DNA of 54,924 bases, taken from positions 1-54,924 of the forward strand of contig NZ_CAMRAN010000027.1 of the NCBI RefSeq assembly GCF_947039875.1. The letters are read 5' to 3'. Shown one piece after another: positions 25,382-36,926 of the stretch (the first letter of the stretch is position 1; each line of letters opens with the position of its first letter). The translations under genes were made by a program, and so were the position numbers. The notes below the pieces were generated by a model, which had not been told where the DNA came from, made no database searches, and was given only the letters and a program-made list of their open reading frames with translations. This DNA is from an uncultured Photobacterium sp. (GTDB lineage: Bacteria > Pseudomonadota > Gammaproteobacteria > Enterobacterales > Vibrionaceae).

Positions 25382-26686
25382 ATGAAATTTCCTGGTCAAC
25401 GTAAGTCAAAGCATTACTTCCCCGTCAATGCTCGCGATCCATTGGTTGTTCAAATTCAACAAGAAAACCCATTAGCTAAATCACATCTTGTTGGCGTAGG
25501 TCAAACAATTGTGGATATTGAAGCGCGCGTCGACGATGACTTCTTAGCCAGACATGCTCTAAGTAAAGGCCACTCTCTAGTTCTTGATGAAGATAAAGCA
25601 GAACTGCTGTATCAAGAATTAAAAGAACGTAAACTAATTAGCCATGAATACCCTGGCGATACCATTGGTAATACGTTACATAATTACTCTGTTCTTGCTG
25701 ATGATAAATCCATCTTACTGGGCGTAATGAGTAAAGATCTAAAAATTGGATCTTACGCTTACCGCTACCTTTGCAATACATCTAGCCGTATTGATCTTGA
25801 TTATCTACAACCTGTTTGTGGTCCTATTGGTCGTTGCTACACGTTGATCACTAAAGATGGTGAACGTACATTTGCAATTAATGAAGGACAGATGAATCAA
25901 TTACGTCCTGAAAGTATTCCTGAATGTGCATTTAAGCAAGCCTCAGCATTAGTCCTCTCTTCTTACTTGGTTCGCGGTAAGCCAACCGACCCAATGAAAG
26001 ATGCAGCACTGAAAGCGATTGAGTTTGCGAAAAAGAATAATGTACCGGTGGTACTGACGCTTGGCACTAAATACGTGATTGAAGATAAACGTGAATGGTG
26101 GATTGAATTCATCAAAGAACACGTAACTTGTATCGCTATGAACGAAGAAGAAGCTGAAGCCCTTACTGGCGAAAAAGATCCATTAATGGCTGCTGATAAA
26201 GCACTAGAATGGGTTGATATGGTGTTGTGTACTGCGGGACCTGCTGGTCTTTACATGGCGGGTTACACTGATGACGAGCTAAAACGCGAATCAACATTGC
26301 CATTATTACCAGGTCGTATTCCTGAATTTAATAAATATGAATTCAGTCGTCCAATGGCGAAAGCTGATTGTATCAACCCTGTTCGTGTTTACTCTCACAT
26401 CTCCCCTTACCTTGGTGGCCCGATGGAGATAAAAAACACTAATGGTGCTGGTGATGCCGCTTTATCTGCCCTACTGCATGATATGTCAGCTAACCGTTTC
26501 CATAAAATCAATGTTCCAAATTCAGCTAAACACACTGCACAATTCTTGTCTTACTCTTCGTTCTCACAAATTTGCCAATACTCAAACCGTGTAAGCTATG
26601 AAGTGCTCATTCAACATGCTCCTCGTCTTTCTCATGGTTTACCTGAACGTGAAGACTGTTTAGAAGAAGCTTACTGGGAACGTTAA
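25382..26686 (+). CDS. gsk: Inosine/guanosine kinase
   Basis: 434 residues, matching E. coli Gsk (434). A PfkB-family kinase that phosphorylates inosine and guanosine to IMP and GMP for purine salvage. The anion-hole/catalytic Asp motif is NTNGAGDAALSA near residue 355, and the substrate part includes GVGQTIVDIEARVDDDFL and NTLHNYSVLADD. The ATG directly follows a promoter-like stretch (TTATGATAGAAT) and the gene has its own terminator. Confidence 0.95.
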   Translation: MKFPGQRKSKHYFPVNARDPLVVQIQQENPLAKSHLVGVGQTIVDIEARVDDDFLARHALSKGHSLVLDEDKAELLYQELKERKLISHEYPGDTIGNTLHNYSVLADDKSILLGVMSKDLKIGSYAYRYLCNTSSRIDLDYLQPVCGPIGRCYTLITKDGERTFAINEGQMNQLRPESIPECAFKQASALVLSSYLVRGKPTDPMKDAALKAIEFAKKNNVPVVLTLGTKYVIEDKREWWIEFIKEHVTCIAMNEEEAEALTGEKDPLMAADKALEWVDMVLCTAGPAGLYMAGYTDDELKRESTLPLLPGRIPEFNKYEFSRPMAKADCINPVRVYSHISPYLGGPMEIKNTNGAGDAALSALLHDMSANRFHKINVPNSAKHTAQFLSYSSFSQICQYSNRVSYEVLIQHAPRLSHGLPEREDCLEEAYWER

Positions 26687-26710
26687 CCAACACTGATTAT
26701 CTTTTCCTAA

Positions 26711-26737
26711 AAAAGAGCGAATTGTCGCTCTTTTTTT
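26711..26737 (+). terminator. Intrinsic terminator of gsk
   Basis: AAAAGAGCGA at 26711-26720, loop ATTG, TCGCTCTTTT at 26725-26734, then T3 more. Confidence 0.9.
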
Positions 26738-26941
26738 ATATCTCTATTTTGCTATAAATAACCCGTAGCTAATTATTCCCCCCTCCTTCTGTAATATATT
26801 GAAATAAATAATAAAGATAAAGAAACACGCCTAATAATAGTCATTTTTAGTGACTTTTCTGTCATATATACGATCAAATAACAAATTTTAACTACATCAC
26901 ATCGTCGACATTCAATGAACAACAAACTGTGATCAAGTTAA

Positions 26942-26957
26942 AGGAAAACGTTTTCAT
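26942..26957. promoter_or_regulatory. LacI-family (PurR-like) operator
   Basis: AGGAAAACGTTTTCAT has the 12-bp palindrome GAAAACGTTTTC at 26944-26955 and matches the PurR consensus ACGCAAACGTTTTCGT at 13 of 16 positions. A LacI-family repressor is likely; PurR itself is plausible because the purine-salvage gene gsk is immediately upstream. Confidence 0.55.
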
Positions 26958-26963
26958 CACTAC

Positions 26964-26988
26964 ATTTTAGTAAAAGTTTTACTAAAAT
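26964..26988. promoter_or_regulatory. 25-base perfect palindrome
   Basis: ATTTTAGTAAAA-G-TTTTACTAAAAT, with 12-bp arms around one central base. It is too symmetric for chance and lies eight bases after the PurR-like site. I do not recognise the regulator; the spacing does not fit TyrR. Confidence 0.55.
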
Positions 26989-27095
26989 CCATTCCATGTT
27001 AACTGACTTCATTGCTTTAGTGCTTTGAGTCGGTAATTTATTTCTCGCATCCTTTGATAACCAGCTTATTTCTATCTACGTTATCATCGATCTGA

Positions 27096-28544
<1,449 letters not shown>

Positions 28545-28566
28545 TTTGACATGTTCCCCCAAAAAC

Positions 28567-28599
28567 AAAAGGCCGATGCGGTTATCGCATCGGCCTTTT
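28567..28599. terminator. Bidirectional terminator
   Basis: AAAAGGCCGATGCG at 28567-28580 pairs perfectly with CGCATCGGCCTTTT at 28586-28599, loop GTTAT. It serves the permease gene (plus) and hrpA (minus). Confidence 0.93.
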
Positions 28600-28637
28600 C
28601 ATTTATAAGGTTTATATTGCGGCTAAACTATAAGTGA

Positions 28638-31600
28638 CTAGCACTCATTAATCGCATTACGAACCCGCTTATCAGAAATCGGATAAGGTGTACCTAACTG
28701 TTGAGCAAAGAAACTTACACGCAGTTCTTCTATCATCCAGCGAATTTCTTTGACTTTATCAGGTACAGGTTGACCTTTAGGGATCTTGTTTAACAACTCG
28801 TTGTAGTCATTAACCACTGATTCAATTTTTAGAATATGAACCCGATCTTTATTAGGATCAATAGGCAGTTTTTCCATACGACGTTCAATGGCACGCATGT
28901 AACGTAAAATATCAGGTAAACGCTTCCAACCACATTCAGTCGCAAAGCCTTTAAATATTAAACTTTCAATTTGTGCTTTAATATCTGACATTGCAAACGC
29001 CATACGTAAATCAATACGGCCTTTTAAACGCTTAGAAATATTAAATGCCGTTGTTAGAATGGCTTCCACTTGCTTAGCAATCTCAACTACAGTATCACCA
29101 AGCTCTGCACGAACATATTCTTTCAATGCTTCAAAGGTTTCAGGCTGCCACGCTAAACCACCTTTTTGTTCGATAAGCTTATCAATACCACACGCAATGC
29201 AGTCATCAATCAAATCAAGCACACGACCGTATGGGTTAAAATACAAACCTAGCTTCGATTTATTCGGTAGGTTTGCATGCAAGTATTTAATCGGTGATGG
29301 TACGTTTAATAAAATCAAACGACGTTGACCTGCTTGCATAGCGTTGTGTTGTTCTTCTTCGGTTTCAAACAGTTTAATACCAACAGAGTCTTTGTTATCT
29401 GTTAACGCAGGGAACGCTTTAACTTCAAACCCACCACGTTTTTGTTGGTAACGCTCAGGTAATGCACCAAAGCTCCATGTTTTTAAACCTTCTTGCTCAA
29501 TATCATCATCAGCCACTTGTGATAAGGTCTCTTGTACCTTTTCTTTCAAGTTTTCTTTTAAGCCATAGATATCTTTGCTTTCACGCAGTTTACGATTGCG
29601 ATGATCAACGGCACGATAGGTAATTTTAAGGTGATCAGGGATCTGATCTAAATTCCAATCTTCGCGCACTAAGGTAACGCCACTCATTCGCTTTAACTCT
29701 TTCTCAAGAGCATCAAGTAATGGCATTTCCATTGGCTTAACACGCGCAAGAAATGCATCTGCATAATTAGGTGCAGGCACAAAGTTACGGCGTAACGGTT
29801 TAGGTAATGATTTAATTAATGCAATCACTAATTCCTGACGTAAACCTGGAATTTGCCAATCAAAGCCATCTGGTTTCACTTGGTTTAAAATCGCCAGCGG
29901 CACATGTACTGTCACACCATCGTTATCTTCACCCGGCTCAAACTGATAGCTTAATTTAAGCTTCAAGTTTCCTTGGTGCCAGAAATTAGGATAATCAAGA
30001 TCCGTTACATGGCTGGCATCACCACGGAAAAGCATTTCACGTTCAAAGTTAAGCAGCTCTGGGTTTTCTTTTGAGGCTTTTTTCCACCAGCTATCAAAAT
30101 GACGTCCAGAGGTAACTTGTAAATCAATACGTTGATCGTAGAAATTAAACAGCTCATCATCATCAATCAAAATATCGCGACGACGAGATTTATGCTCAAG
30201 CTCTTCCACTTCACGTAATAGCTTACGGTTTTGTTGATAGAACTTATGCTTGGTTTCCCAATCCCCTTCAACTAATGCTGAACGAATAAATATTTCACGT
30301 GATAACGCGGGATCAATATTGCCGTAGTTAACTTTACGCTTACCAACAACAGGAATACCGTAAAGAGTGACTTTCTCAAACGCATGCACTGCGGCTGATT
30401 TTTTCTCCCAATGCGGTTCACTGTAACTGCGCTTGATCAAATGCTCGGCTAATGGCTCTACCCATTCAGGCTGGATTTTGGCACCAATCCGGCCCCATAA
30501 ACGCGAGGTTTCAACCAGTTCAGCCACCATTACCCACTTTGGCTGTTTCTTGAAAATGCCAGATCCGGGGAAGATATTAAAGCGAGCATTACGCGCACCT
30601 TGATATTCGTTCTTCTCTTGATCTTTCATACCGATATGAGATAGCAAACCACTCAACAGTGCGATATGAATACCGTCATAGCTAGCTTCATTACCGTTCA
30701 TTTTTAACTCAAGCTCTTTGACTACTTGGTTAACTTGGTAATAGATATCTTGCCATTCACGAATACGTAAATAGTTTAAGTATTCTTTCTTACACAAACG
30801 ACGGAAATGGTTATTAGATAATTCTTTCTGCTGTTCTTGAATGTAATCCCATAAATTCACAAACGTGACAAAGTCAGAATCTTTATCGTAAAAACGACGA
30901 TGCTTTTCATCTGACTGTTGTTTTTTATCTGATGGACGCTCACGTGGATCTTGAATGGATAGCGCACAAGCAATGATCATCACTTCACGTAATGAACCTG
31001 TTTTAGGTGCTTCTAGTACCATACGAGCTAAACGCGGATCGATAGGCAAACGTGCTAACTGACGACCAAGATTTGATAAACGCTTACGTGGATCGGTTGC
31101 AGTAGGGTTAATTGCCCCTAATTCTTCAAGTAGACGAATACCATCTTGAATATTGCGATTATCAGGCGCTTCAACAAATGGGAAGGCTTGAATATCACCC
31201 AAACCAATCGCAGTCATTTGCAAAATAACTGACGCTAAGTTAGTACGAAGAATTTCTGGATCAGTAAATTCTGGGCGTGATAAGAAATCATCCTCAGAAT
31301 ATAAACGAATACAGATACCTTCTTGCACACGACCACAACGCCCCATACGCTGATTAGCACTGGCTTGTGAAATTGCCTCAATCGGTAGACGTTGAACTTT
31401 GGTACGGTAGCTATAACGGCTAATACGCGCAGTACCGGGATCGATAACGTATTTTATACCAGGTACAGTTAGCGAGGTTTCCGCGACGTTAGTCGAAAGC
31501 ACAATTCGACGACCGTTGTGAGACTGGAAGACTCTATTTTGTTCATTAGCTGATAATCGTGCATACAGCGGCAGAATTTCAGTATGACGTAAATTACGCT

Positions 31601-32552
31601 TTTCTAATGCATCAGCAGTATCACGAATTTCACGCTCACCGTTCATGAAGATCAGAATATCGCCCATGCCTTCATCGCACAGTTCATCAACCGCATCAAA
31701 AATAGCATCGAGTTGATCGCGATCTGTATCATCGCCATCTTCAACTACTGGGCGGTAACGCACTTCCACAGGGAAGGTACGGCCTGATACTTCAATAATA
31801 GGTGCATTATTAAAGTGCTTTGAAAAACGCTCAGGATCGATAGTGGCCGAGGTAATAATGACTTTTAAATCTGGGCGCTTAGGCAATAATTCGCGTAAGT
31901 AACCCATGATAAAGTCGATATTAAGACTACGTTCGTGCGCTTCATCGATAATAATGGTGTCATATTGACTTAAAAAACGGTCGTGCTGAATTTCAGCCAG
32001 CAAAATACCGTCAGTCATTAACTTAACGTGGCTGCGCTCAGAAACTTGATCATTAAATCGTACTTTATAACCGACATGTGAACCCAGTTCACACTCCATT
32101 TCCTCGGCAATACGTGTTGCAACAGAACGTGCAGCTAAACGACGAGGCTGGGTATGGCCAATCATACCGTGAGTACCACGACCAAGCTCTAAACATATTT
32201 TAGGTAACTGGGTCGTTTTACCTGAACCAGTTTCACCTGCAACGATAACCACTTGGTTATGTTTAATCGCTTCTGCAATGTCATCTTTTTTCTGACTAAC
32301 AGGCAGTTGAGCAGGATAAATAATTTTGGGACGATGATTTCGACGTAATTCTACCGTCTGCATTGATTTAGCAATATCTAACGCAATTTCATCAAATACT
32401 GCATGCTTAGATTTTTCATTTTTAATTCTTGATGCGCCTTGTACACGTTTGTGTAGACGAAAACGATCGCGCATCATGCAATCTTTAATCGCAGACTTTA
32501 ATGTTTTTTCATTATTTAACACGTCTGCTTGAGTTTGATTCGACTGACTCAA
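28638..32552 (-). CDS. hrpA: ATP-dependent RNA helicase HrpA
   Basis: 1304 residues, near the 1300 of E. coli HrpA. A DEAH-box helicase with Walker A GETGSGKTTQLPK, motif II TIIIDEAHERS, motif III ITSATI, motif V STNVAETSLTVPG and motif VI QRMGRCGR, then the winged-helix and ratchet domains and the long HrpA-specific C-terminal region (DUF3418). It acts on RNA in the cytoplasm; in E. coli HrpA is implicated in fimbrial mRNA processing and rescue of stalled ribosomes. AGGA precedes the ATG at eight bases. It is monocistronic. Confidence 0.96.
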   Translation of the reverse strand: MSQSNQTQADVLNNEKTLKSAIKDCMMRDRFRLHKRVQGASRIKNEKSKHAVFDEIALDIAKSMQTVELRRNHRPKIIYPAQLPVSQKKDDIAEAIKHNQVVIVAGETGSGKTTQLPKICLELGRGTHGMIGHTQPRRLAARSVATRIAEEMECELGSHVGYKVRFNDQVSERSHVKLMTDGILLAEIQHDRFLSQYDTIIIDEAHERSLNIDFIMGYLRELLPKRPDLKVIITSATIDPERFSKHFNNAPIIEVSGRTFPVEVRYRPVVEDGDDTDRDQLDAIFDAVDELCDEGMGDILIFMNGEREIRDTADALEKRNLRHTEILPLYARLSANEQNRVFQSHNGRRIVLSTNVAETSLTVPGIKYVIDPGTARISRYSYRTKVQRLPIEAISQASANQRMGRCGRVQEGICIRLYSEDDFLSRPEFTDPEILRTNLASVILQMTAIGLGDIQAFPFVEAPDNRNIQDGIRLLEELGAINPTATDPRKRLSNLGRQLARLPIDPRLARMVLEAPKTGSLREVMIIACALSIQDPRERPSDKKQQSDEKHRRFYDKDSDFVTFVNLWDYIQEQQKELSNNHFRRLCKKEYLNYLRIREWQDIYYQVNQVVKELELKMNGNEASYDGIHIALLSGLLSHIGMKDQEKNEYQGARNARFNIFPGSGIFKKQPKWVMVAELVETSRLWGRIGAKIQPEWVEPLAEHLIKRSYSEPHWEKKSAAVHAFEKVTLYGIPVVGKRKVNYGNIDPALSREIFIRSALVEGDWETKHKFYQQNRKLLREVEELEHKSRRRDILIDDDELFNFYDQRIDLQVTSGRHFDSWWKKASKENPELLNFEREMLFRGDASHVTDLDYPNFWHQGNLKLKLSYQFEPGEDNDGVTVHVPLAILNQVKPDGFDWQIPGLRQELVIALIKSLPKPLRRNFVPAPNYADAFLARVKPMEMPLLDALEKELKRMSGVTLVREDWNLDQIPDHLKITYRAVDHRNRKLRESKDIYGLKENLKEKVQETLSQVADDDIEQEGLKTWSFGALPERYQQKRGGFEVKAFPALTDNKDSVGIKLFETEEEQHNAMQAGQRRLILLNVPSPIKYLHANLPNKSKLGLYFNPYGRVLDLIDDCIACGIDKLIEQKGGLAWQPETFEALKEYVRAELGDTVVEIAKQVEAILTTAFNISKRLKGRIDLRMAFAMSDIKAQIESLIFKGFATECGWKRLPDILRYMRAIERRMEKLPIDPNKDRVHILKIESVVNDYNELLNKIPKGQPVPDKVKEIRWMIEELRVSFFAQQLGTPYPISDKRVRNAINEC

Positions 32553-32716
32553 TGTAATTCCTGTCTTTTCAATGACTAATGATACCGACCATTCAAATAC
32601 AATAATACTATCGGTATAACTTGGCGATTCGAAATTTTGTTAATTCTATCACAAATGAAACGGTGTGAGATCTGCTTAAAAGACAATTACTCATAACGAC
32701 CTAATCAGCCATAAAA

Positions 32717-32745
32717 AAAGCCCATTTGTTGGCATTCAAATGGGC
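32717..32745 (-). terminator. Terminator between hrpA and the MATE gene
   Basis: GCCCATTTG at 32720-32728 pairs with CAAATGGGC at 32737-32745; on the minus strand a T7 run follows, so it terminates the MATE gene before hrpA. Confidence 0.88.
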
Positions 32746-32779
32746 AAAATTTTATTTATAAACGTATATTTACAAACAA

Positions 32780-34171
32780 TTACACCGATACTAATACTTG
32801 GTCAGTATCATTAATCAAATTAGCTAGCCACTTACGACCTCGAATACGATAAGTCGTCAGTGCAACTTTCACTACTTCCTCAGCTAAAATAGCGGTTAAC
32901 ACCCAATGTAAAGGCCACCCCAGAAAAATGCCGGTAAAGATAGCCAAAGGAATACCCACACCCCACTGACCGAACAAATCAATGAAAATGCTGAATTTGA
33001 TATCGCCACCGCTACGCAATACCCCTCCAATACCCACCATATTAAACACTTTTAAAAATAGCCCCAGCGCAAGCACCATGGTGACATTTAATGACATAGC
33101 TAAGTTCGGTGTATCTGCCCGTTGAAGCCACAGACTTACCGTATCACTCGCCAGCCAAATTGAAATACCCAACACAAAAGCCATCGACACACTCAACCCA
33201 ATAAAGAACCATGATTGATGCCAAGCCCGCTGGTAATTCTCAGCGCCTAATTCATGCCCTAAAATAGTCGAAGCGGCCACGGCAAAACCGATAAAGGCAG
33301 AAATCAATACGCCCTCAATCGGTGCAAGTAGACTAATGATTGCTAATTCAGTGACACCTAACTGAGCAAAAATAATACTGTAAACTAACACGCCCATCGC
33401 CCAACCTGCATCATGAATGATCATTGGTAATGCAATGGTTAAATAACGTTTACGCGCTTGAGGTGTTTTTGCTGTTTCGATATCAATCGCTAACGGCAGA
33501 ATTTCACGATGTCGGTAATAAGTCACAGCTAATAAAATTACTGTTTGAATACCGCGTGAAATCGTTGTTCCCAATGCAGCGCCAGCAACCCCCATTTCAG
33601 GGAAACCATATAGGCCAAAAATAAATAGCGCATTTAACGTCGCGTTTAATAGCACAGCCACTAAACCGACATAGGTTGGCATTTTTGCTTCACCAACAGC
33701 ACGTAAAGCCGCCTCTAAAGGCACGACAATCGCAGTAAAAATGATGCTCCAACCACAAACGTACAAATAGTCTTTAGCATGTACAACAAAATCAGCCTGA
33801 TCGCTAATAACACTAACAATTTGTTGTGGAAATAAACGATAGATAATCGCAAAAGGTAACGTAAAAACAATCGCACACACCCAAGATTGCAATAAGGTGC
33901 GACGCACACCGTCCATTCTGCCAGCGCCAAAATATTGAGCAGCTAATACTCCAACGGCACCACTGACACCGACCACCAGCAATAAGTTAAAAAAGAAGAT
34001 ACGATTACCAATACCTACTGCTGCCACTGGTGATTCGCCCAGTTTTGACACCATCAGCACATCGACTAACCCCAGTAATGCGAACAACATTGACTGCATT
34101 GAAACCGGTAATGCTAACCGCCATGTCTTTTTCCAAAAATTTCTATCTGCTGATGTGCGCCATGTCGTCAT
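32780..34171 (-). CDS. MATE-family efflux transporter
   Basis: 463 residues from ATG 34171. An in-frame TTG at 34207 would add twelve residues; neither has a strong ribosome-binding site. Twelve membrane helices are expected. Family features include WRLALPVSMQSMLFALLGLV at the first helix, DVLMVSKLGESPVAAVGIGN, then the inverted second half (IGFAVAASTILGHELGAENY). It exports cationic drugs or metabolites by Na+ or H+ antiport; the substrate is unknown. The gene is divergent from an AraC-family regulator gene 126 bases away, which probably controls it. Confidence 0.9.
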   Translation of the reverse strand: MTTWRTSADRNFWKKTWRLALPVSMQSMLFALLGLVDVLMVSKLGESPVAAVGIGNRIFFFNLLLVVGVSGAVGVLAAQYFGAGRMDGVRRTLLQSWVCAIVFTLPFAIIYRLFPQQIVSVISDQADFVVHAKDYLYVCGWSIIFTAIVVPLEAALRAVGEAKMPTYVGLVAVLLNATLNALFIFGLYGFPEMGVAGAALGTTISRGIQTVILLAVTYYRHREILPLAIDIETAKTPQARKRYLTIALPMIIHDAGWAMGVLVYSIIFAQLGVTELAIISLLAPIEGVLISAFIGFAVAASTILGHELGAENYQRAWHQSWFFIGLSVSMAFVLGISIWLASDTVSLWLQRADTPNLAMSLNVTMVLALGLFLKVFNMVGIGGVLRSGGDIKFSIFIDLFGQWGVGIPLAIFTGIFLGWPLHWVLTAILAEEVVKVALTTYRIRGRKWLANLINDTDQVLVSV

Positions 34172-34297
34172 AGTTACATACTCATTAACTGTTTTACCTT
34201 GTGACAACGATCATACCTAGAGTTGTTAAATTACGGTTATTCTAAGCAATCAAAAACGTTTGCCAAACTATCAACTTTAATTAAATAAGGGCTAATA

Positions 34298-35158
34298 ATG
34301 GCGTGGTTTGAACATTTAAATATTTCACCTCGATGCCAATCAATTATTATTGATCAGGTTCAATCTTTGGCCTTGGAACAAAAACACATCATTCAATGTG
34401 GCACTAATTATGGTAAGGAGGCTTTTACTATTTATCGCCGCAATCCTGATATGCATATGTTGCTATTTACCATTAAAGGTCGCGGAATACTTAACACTCC
34501 AGCCAAACAATGGGATTTACAGCCTGACCATGTTATTTATGTACCACCAGGCAATGAGAATGGATTTGATATCAATTCCAACGAGAATCCTGAGCTTATT
34601 TGGGATATGGCGTGGGTAATGTTAGAACAGCAAAGTTATTGGGATCGGCGCTTACCTCATGAGATAACTTATTATCCAACCCAATCAGGAACATTATTAT
34701 TTCAAACTATCGGTTGTCTTCAACAAGCACTGTGTTTGAGCTATCCCCTTGCGGATCAACTTTCGGCAAATATCACTGAACAACTATGCTTAATTGTTGC
34801 TAACCGCACTTCGCCTCATTCACCATTAGCATTGCAACGTTTAGAGCGTGTATTTCAGCATGCTAAACAGCAATTACACCACCCATGGCAAGTAAAAGAT
34901 CTAGCTGCACTGTATCCATGTTCTGAACCACATTTACACCGTTTATGTCAGCAATATTATAGCCAAGCCCCTATGGCACGTTTAACGCACTTACGTATGG
35001 AACATGCCGCCGGCTTATTAACCACCACTTCCTGGCCAATTCAACATATTAGTGACTTTTGTGGTTATCCAAACCCAACTAATTTTAGTACCCGTTTTAA
35101 AAGCTGGAGTTCTTTTAGCCCACGTCAATTCAGATCACGGTTTCAGAGTGAATCTTAA
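34298..35158 (+). CDS. AraC-family transcriptional regulator
   Basis: 286 residues. An N-terminal cupin-like ligand domain (about 30-130, with DHVIYVPPGNENGFDI) and two C-terminal HTHs (about 185-280: HPWQVKDLAALYPCSEPHLH, then ISDFCGYPNPTNFSTRFKSW and SPRQFRSRF). The gene is divergent from the MATE exporter, so an exporter-inducing regulator is the natural inference. The ligand is unknown. Confidence 0.88.
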   Translation: MAWFEHLNISPRCQSIIIDQVQSLALEQKHIIQCGTNYGKEAFTIYRRNPDMHMLLFTIKGRGILNTPAKQWDLQPDHVIYVPPGNENGFDINSNENPELIWDMAWVMLEQQSYWDRRLPHEITYYPTQSGTLLFQTIGCLQQALCLSYPLADQLSANITEQLCLIVANRTSPHSPLALQRLERVFQHAKQQLHHPWQVKDLAALYPCSEPHLHRLCQQYYSQAPMARLTHLRMEHAAGLLTTTSWPIQHISDFCGYPNPTNFSTRFKSWSSFSPRQFRSRFQSES

Positions 35159-35281
35159 GCATCAACAGCTCAATCAATAATCATCAAATATTTTATTTTC
35201 TATCGATGACTTATATCGGTTAAGCTTATAGTCATAAAATAAATAAGACTTAAGTACTTAGTGCTCTAAAAGGGACCCTCC

Positions 35282-36256
35282 ATGCCAAATTGTTTTGCTT
35301 ACTGTTATCGACTTAATGGCGATCATTCCAAACCCGCACTGACCCTTGATAAAATTAATAACTGGCAATCCACTGATGGTCTACTTTGGCTGCATCTCGA
35401 CTATACCCAACCACAAGCACAACAATGGATTCAACAAAGTCAGCTACCTGATATCGAAAAGGACTCCCTGACCAATGATCGTGAACGGCCACGATTAAAC
35501 CAAACCAAAGATGGGTTCTTCTTAGCATTACGTGGTATCGATATTGATAAAAACACCCAAAATAAACCGTCAGACAGTATGGTTTCTATTCGTGGCTATT
35601 TTACTAAAAACTTGATTGTTACCACGTCAAACCAGCCTATTGTCGCTATTTCACGTATAGCCGATCATATTGAAGGTGGCTTTGGCCCCACAACGATTGG
35701 TAACTTTATTTTAAGCTTATGTGATCATTTGGTAAGTCATAAAATGACGGTGATTGATACCATTGATGAACAATTGACCGAGCTTGAAGAGCAAGTCATG
35801 ACGGATAGCGATATGAACTTACGTAATAATATCGCTGTATTACGTCGTGAAACAGTAAAGTTACGTCATTCAATGACACCTCAACGTGATGCATTAGCAA
35901 AATTAATAACCATAGAGACACCACTACTATCTCTGGCGGAACGTCAAAAAATTCATGAAGTAGATGAAAAAATCAGTCATGCGCTTGATGATCTTAATGC
36001 TATTCGCGAACGTGCTAATGTAACCCAAGAAGAGTTAATGAGTCTGCAATCAGAAGCATTAAACCAACGACTATACTTCCTCTCACTTATTACCACGGTA
36101 TTCTTGCCGCTAGGATTTTTAACTGGTTTATTTGGGGTTAACCTTGACGGTATTCCCGGCGCAGAAGATCATTTGTCATTTTCAATCTTCTGTGGATTAT
36201 TAGTTGGCGTATTGATTCTGCAACTCGCATTATTTTATCGTCGAAAATGGATATAA
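35282..36256 (+). CDS. zntB: Zinc transporter ZntB (CorA family)
   Basis: 324 residues. CorA-type architecture: a large N-terminal cytoplasmic domain, then two membrane helices at the C terminus around the selectivity motif GVN (LTGLFGVNLDGIPG). Among CorA proteins, the early NGDHSKPALTLD and long stalk helix (DALAKLITIETPLLSLAERQ) fit ZntB. It is a zinc transporter at the inner membrane; ZntB has been described both as an exporter and as a proton-driven importer. AAGGG lies before the ATG. It is 104 bases before the TerB-like gene on the same strand. Confidence 0.88.
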   Translation: MPNCFAYCYRLNGDHSKPALTLDKINNWQSTDGLLWLHLDYTQPQAQQWIQQSQLPDIEKDSLTNDRERPRLNQTKDGFFLALRGIDIDKNTQNKPSDSMVSIRGYFTKNLIVTTSNQPIVAISRIADHIEGGFGPTTIGNFILSLCDHLVSHKMTVIDTIDEQLTELEEQVMTDSDMNLRNNIAVLRRETVKLRHSMTPQRDALAKLITIETPLLSLAERQKIHEVDEKISHALDDLNAIRERANVTQEELMSLQSEALNQRLYFLSLITTVFLPLGFLTGLFGVNLDGIPGAEDHLSFSIFCGLLVGVLILQLALFYRRKWI

Positions 36257-36360
36257 CAGATAAAACTGCAAACGTATTTTTAGTGGCTTTTATTTTTATC
36301 GTATATCGATATAAACTTAGGTATTAGTTATACGTAATTATCATCAGAATAAGGGCTACA

Positions 36361-36816
36361 ATGTTTTCAACATTACGAACTTTGTTTAGACAAGTTATGA
36401 ATGAAAGTGCCAGCGCTGGCGCAGTAGATACACCCACACTTAATTTAGCGATGGCGTCATTGTTATGTGAAGTGGCGAATGCCGATCATGATCGTGACCC
36501 GCGTGAAGAACAAGCAAAAGTGCAGCTACTGATTAAATTACTTGATACCACAGAAGAACAAGCAACGGTATTACTGAGCCAAGCACAACAGCAAAGCCAG
36601 CAATCTATTTCTTTATATGAATTTACTAATAAACTACGCGAATTATCACAACCACAACGTTATCAATTAATTGAAGCAATGTGGCAAGTTGCCTATGCTG
36701 ATGGCGTAATAGATCCTTTAGAAGAAGCGGTGATCAGACAGGTGTCTGATTTGATCTATTTAGATCACTCTGAGTATATTCGCGCCAAGCTCAATGCGGG
36801 TAAATTAGCCTCATAA
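36361..36816 (+). CDS. TerB-like protein
   Basis: 151 residues with the helical TerB fold. The typical metal-coordinating acidic stretch is visible twice (EVANADHDRDPREEQ and VAYADGVIDPLEEAVI). TerB-like domains are linked to tellurite resistance and stress responses but occur in many solitary genes like this one. Cytoplasmic, function unassigned. It is followed by a strong bidirectional terminator shared with hrpB. Confidence 0.85.
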   Translation: MFSTLRTLFRQVMNESASAGAVDTPTLNLAMASLLCEVANADHDRDPREEQAKVQLLIKLLDTTEEQATVLLSQAQQQSQQSISLYEFTNKLRELSQPQRYQLIEAMWQVAYADGVIDPLEEAVIRQVSDLIYLDHSEYIRAKLNAGKLAS

Positions 36817-36871
36817 TTTCTGCATGCTTTCCATATAACATCTTACTTCTCTTATGATCAATCAAAACACT

Positions 36872-36905
36872 ACCACGGTAGACATTTGCTACCGTGGTTG
36901 TTTTT
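36872..36905. terminator. Bidirectional terminator
   Basis: ACCACGGTAG at 36872-36881 pairs with CTACCGTGGT at 36889-36898, loop of seven, followed by TGTTTTTA. It is between the TerB-like gene and hrpB. Confidence 0.88.
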
Positions 36906-36926
36906 ATGCTGATTTATCTCGCCCTA

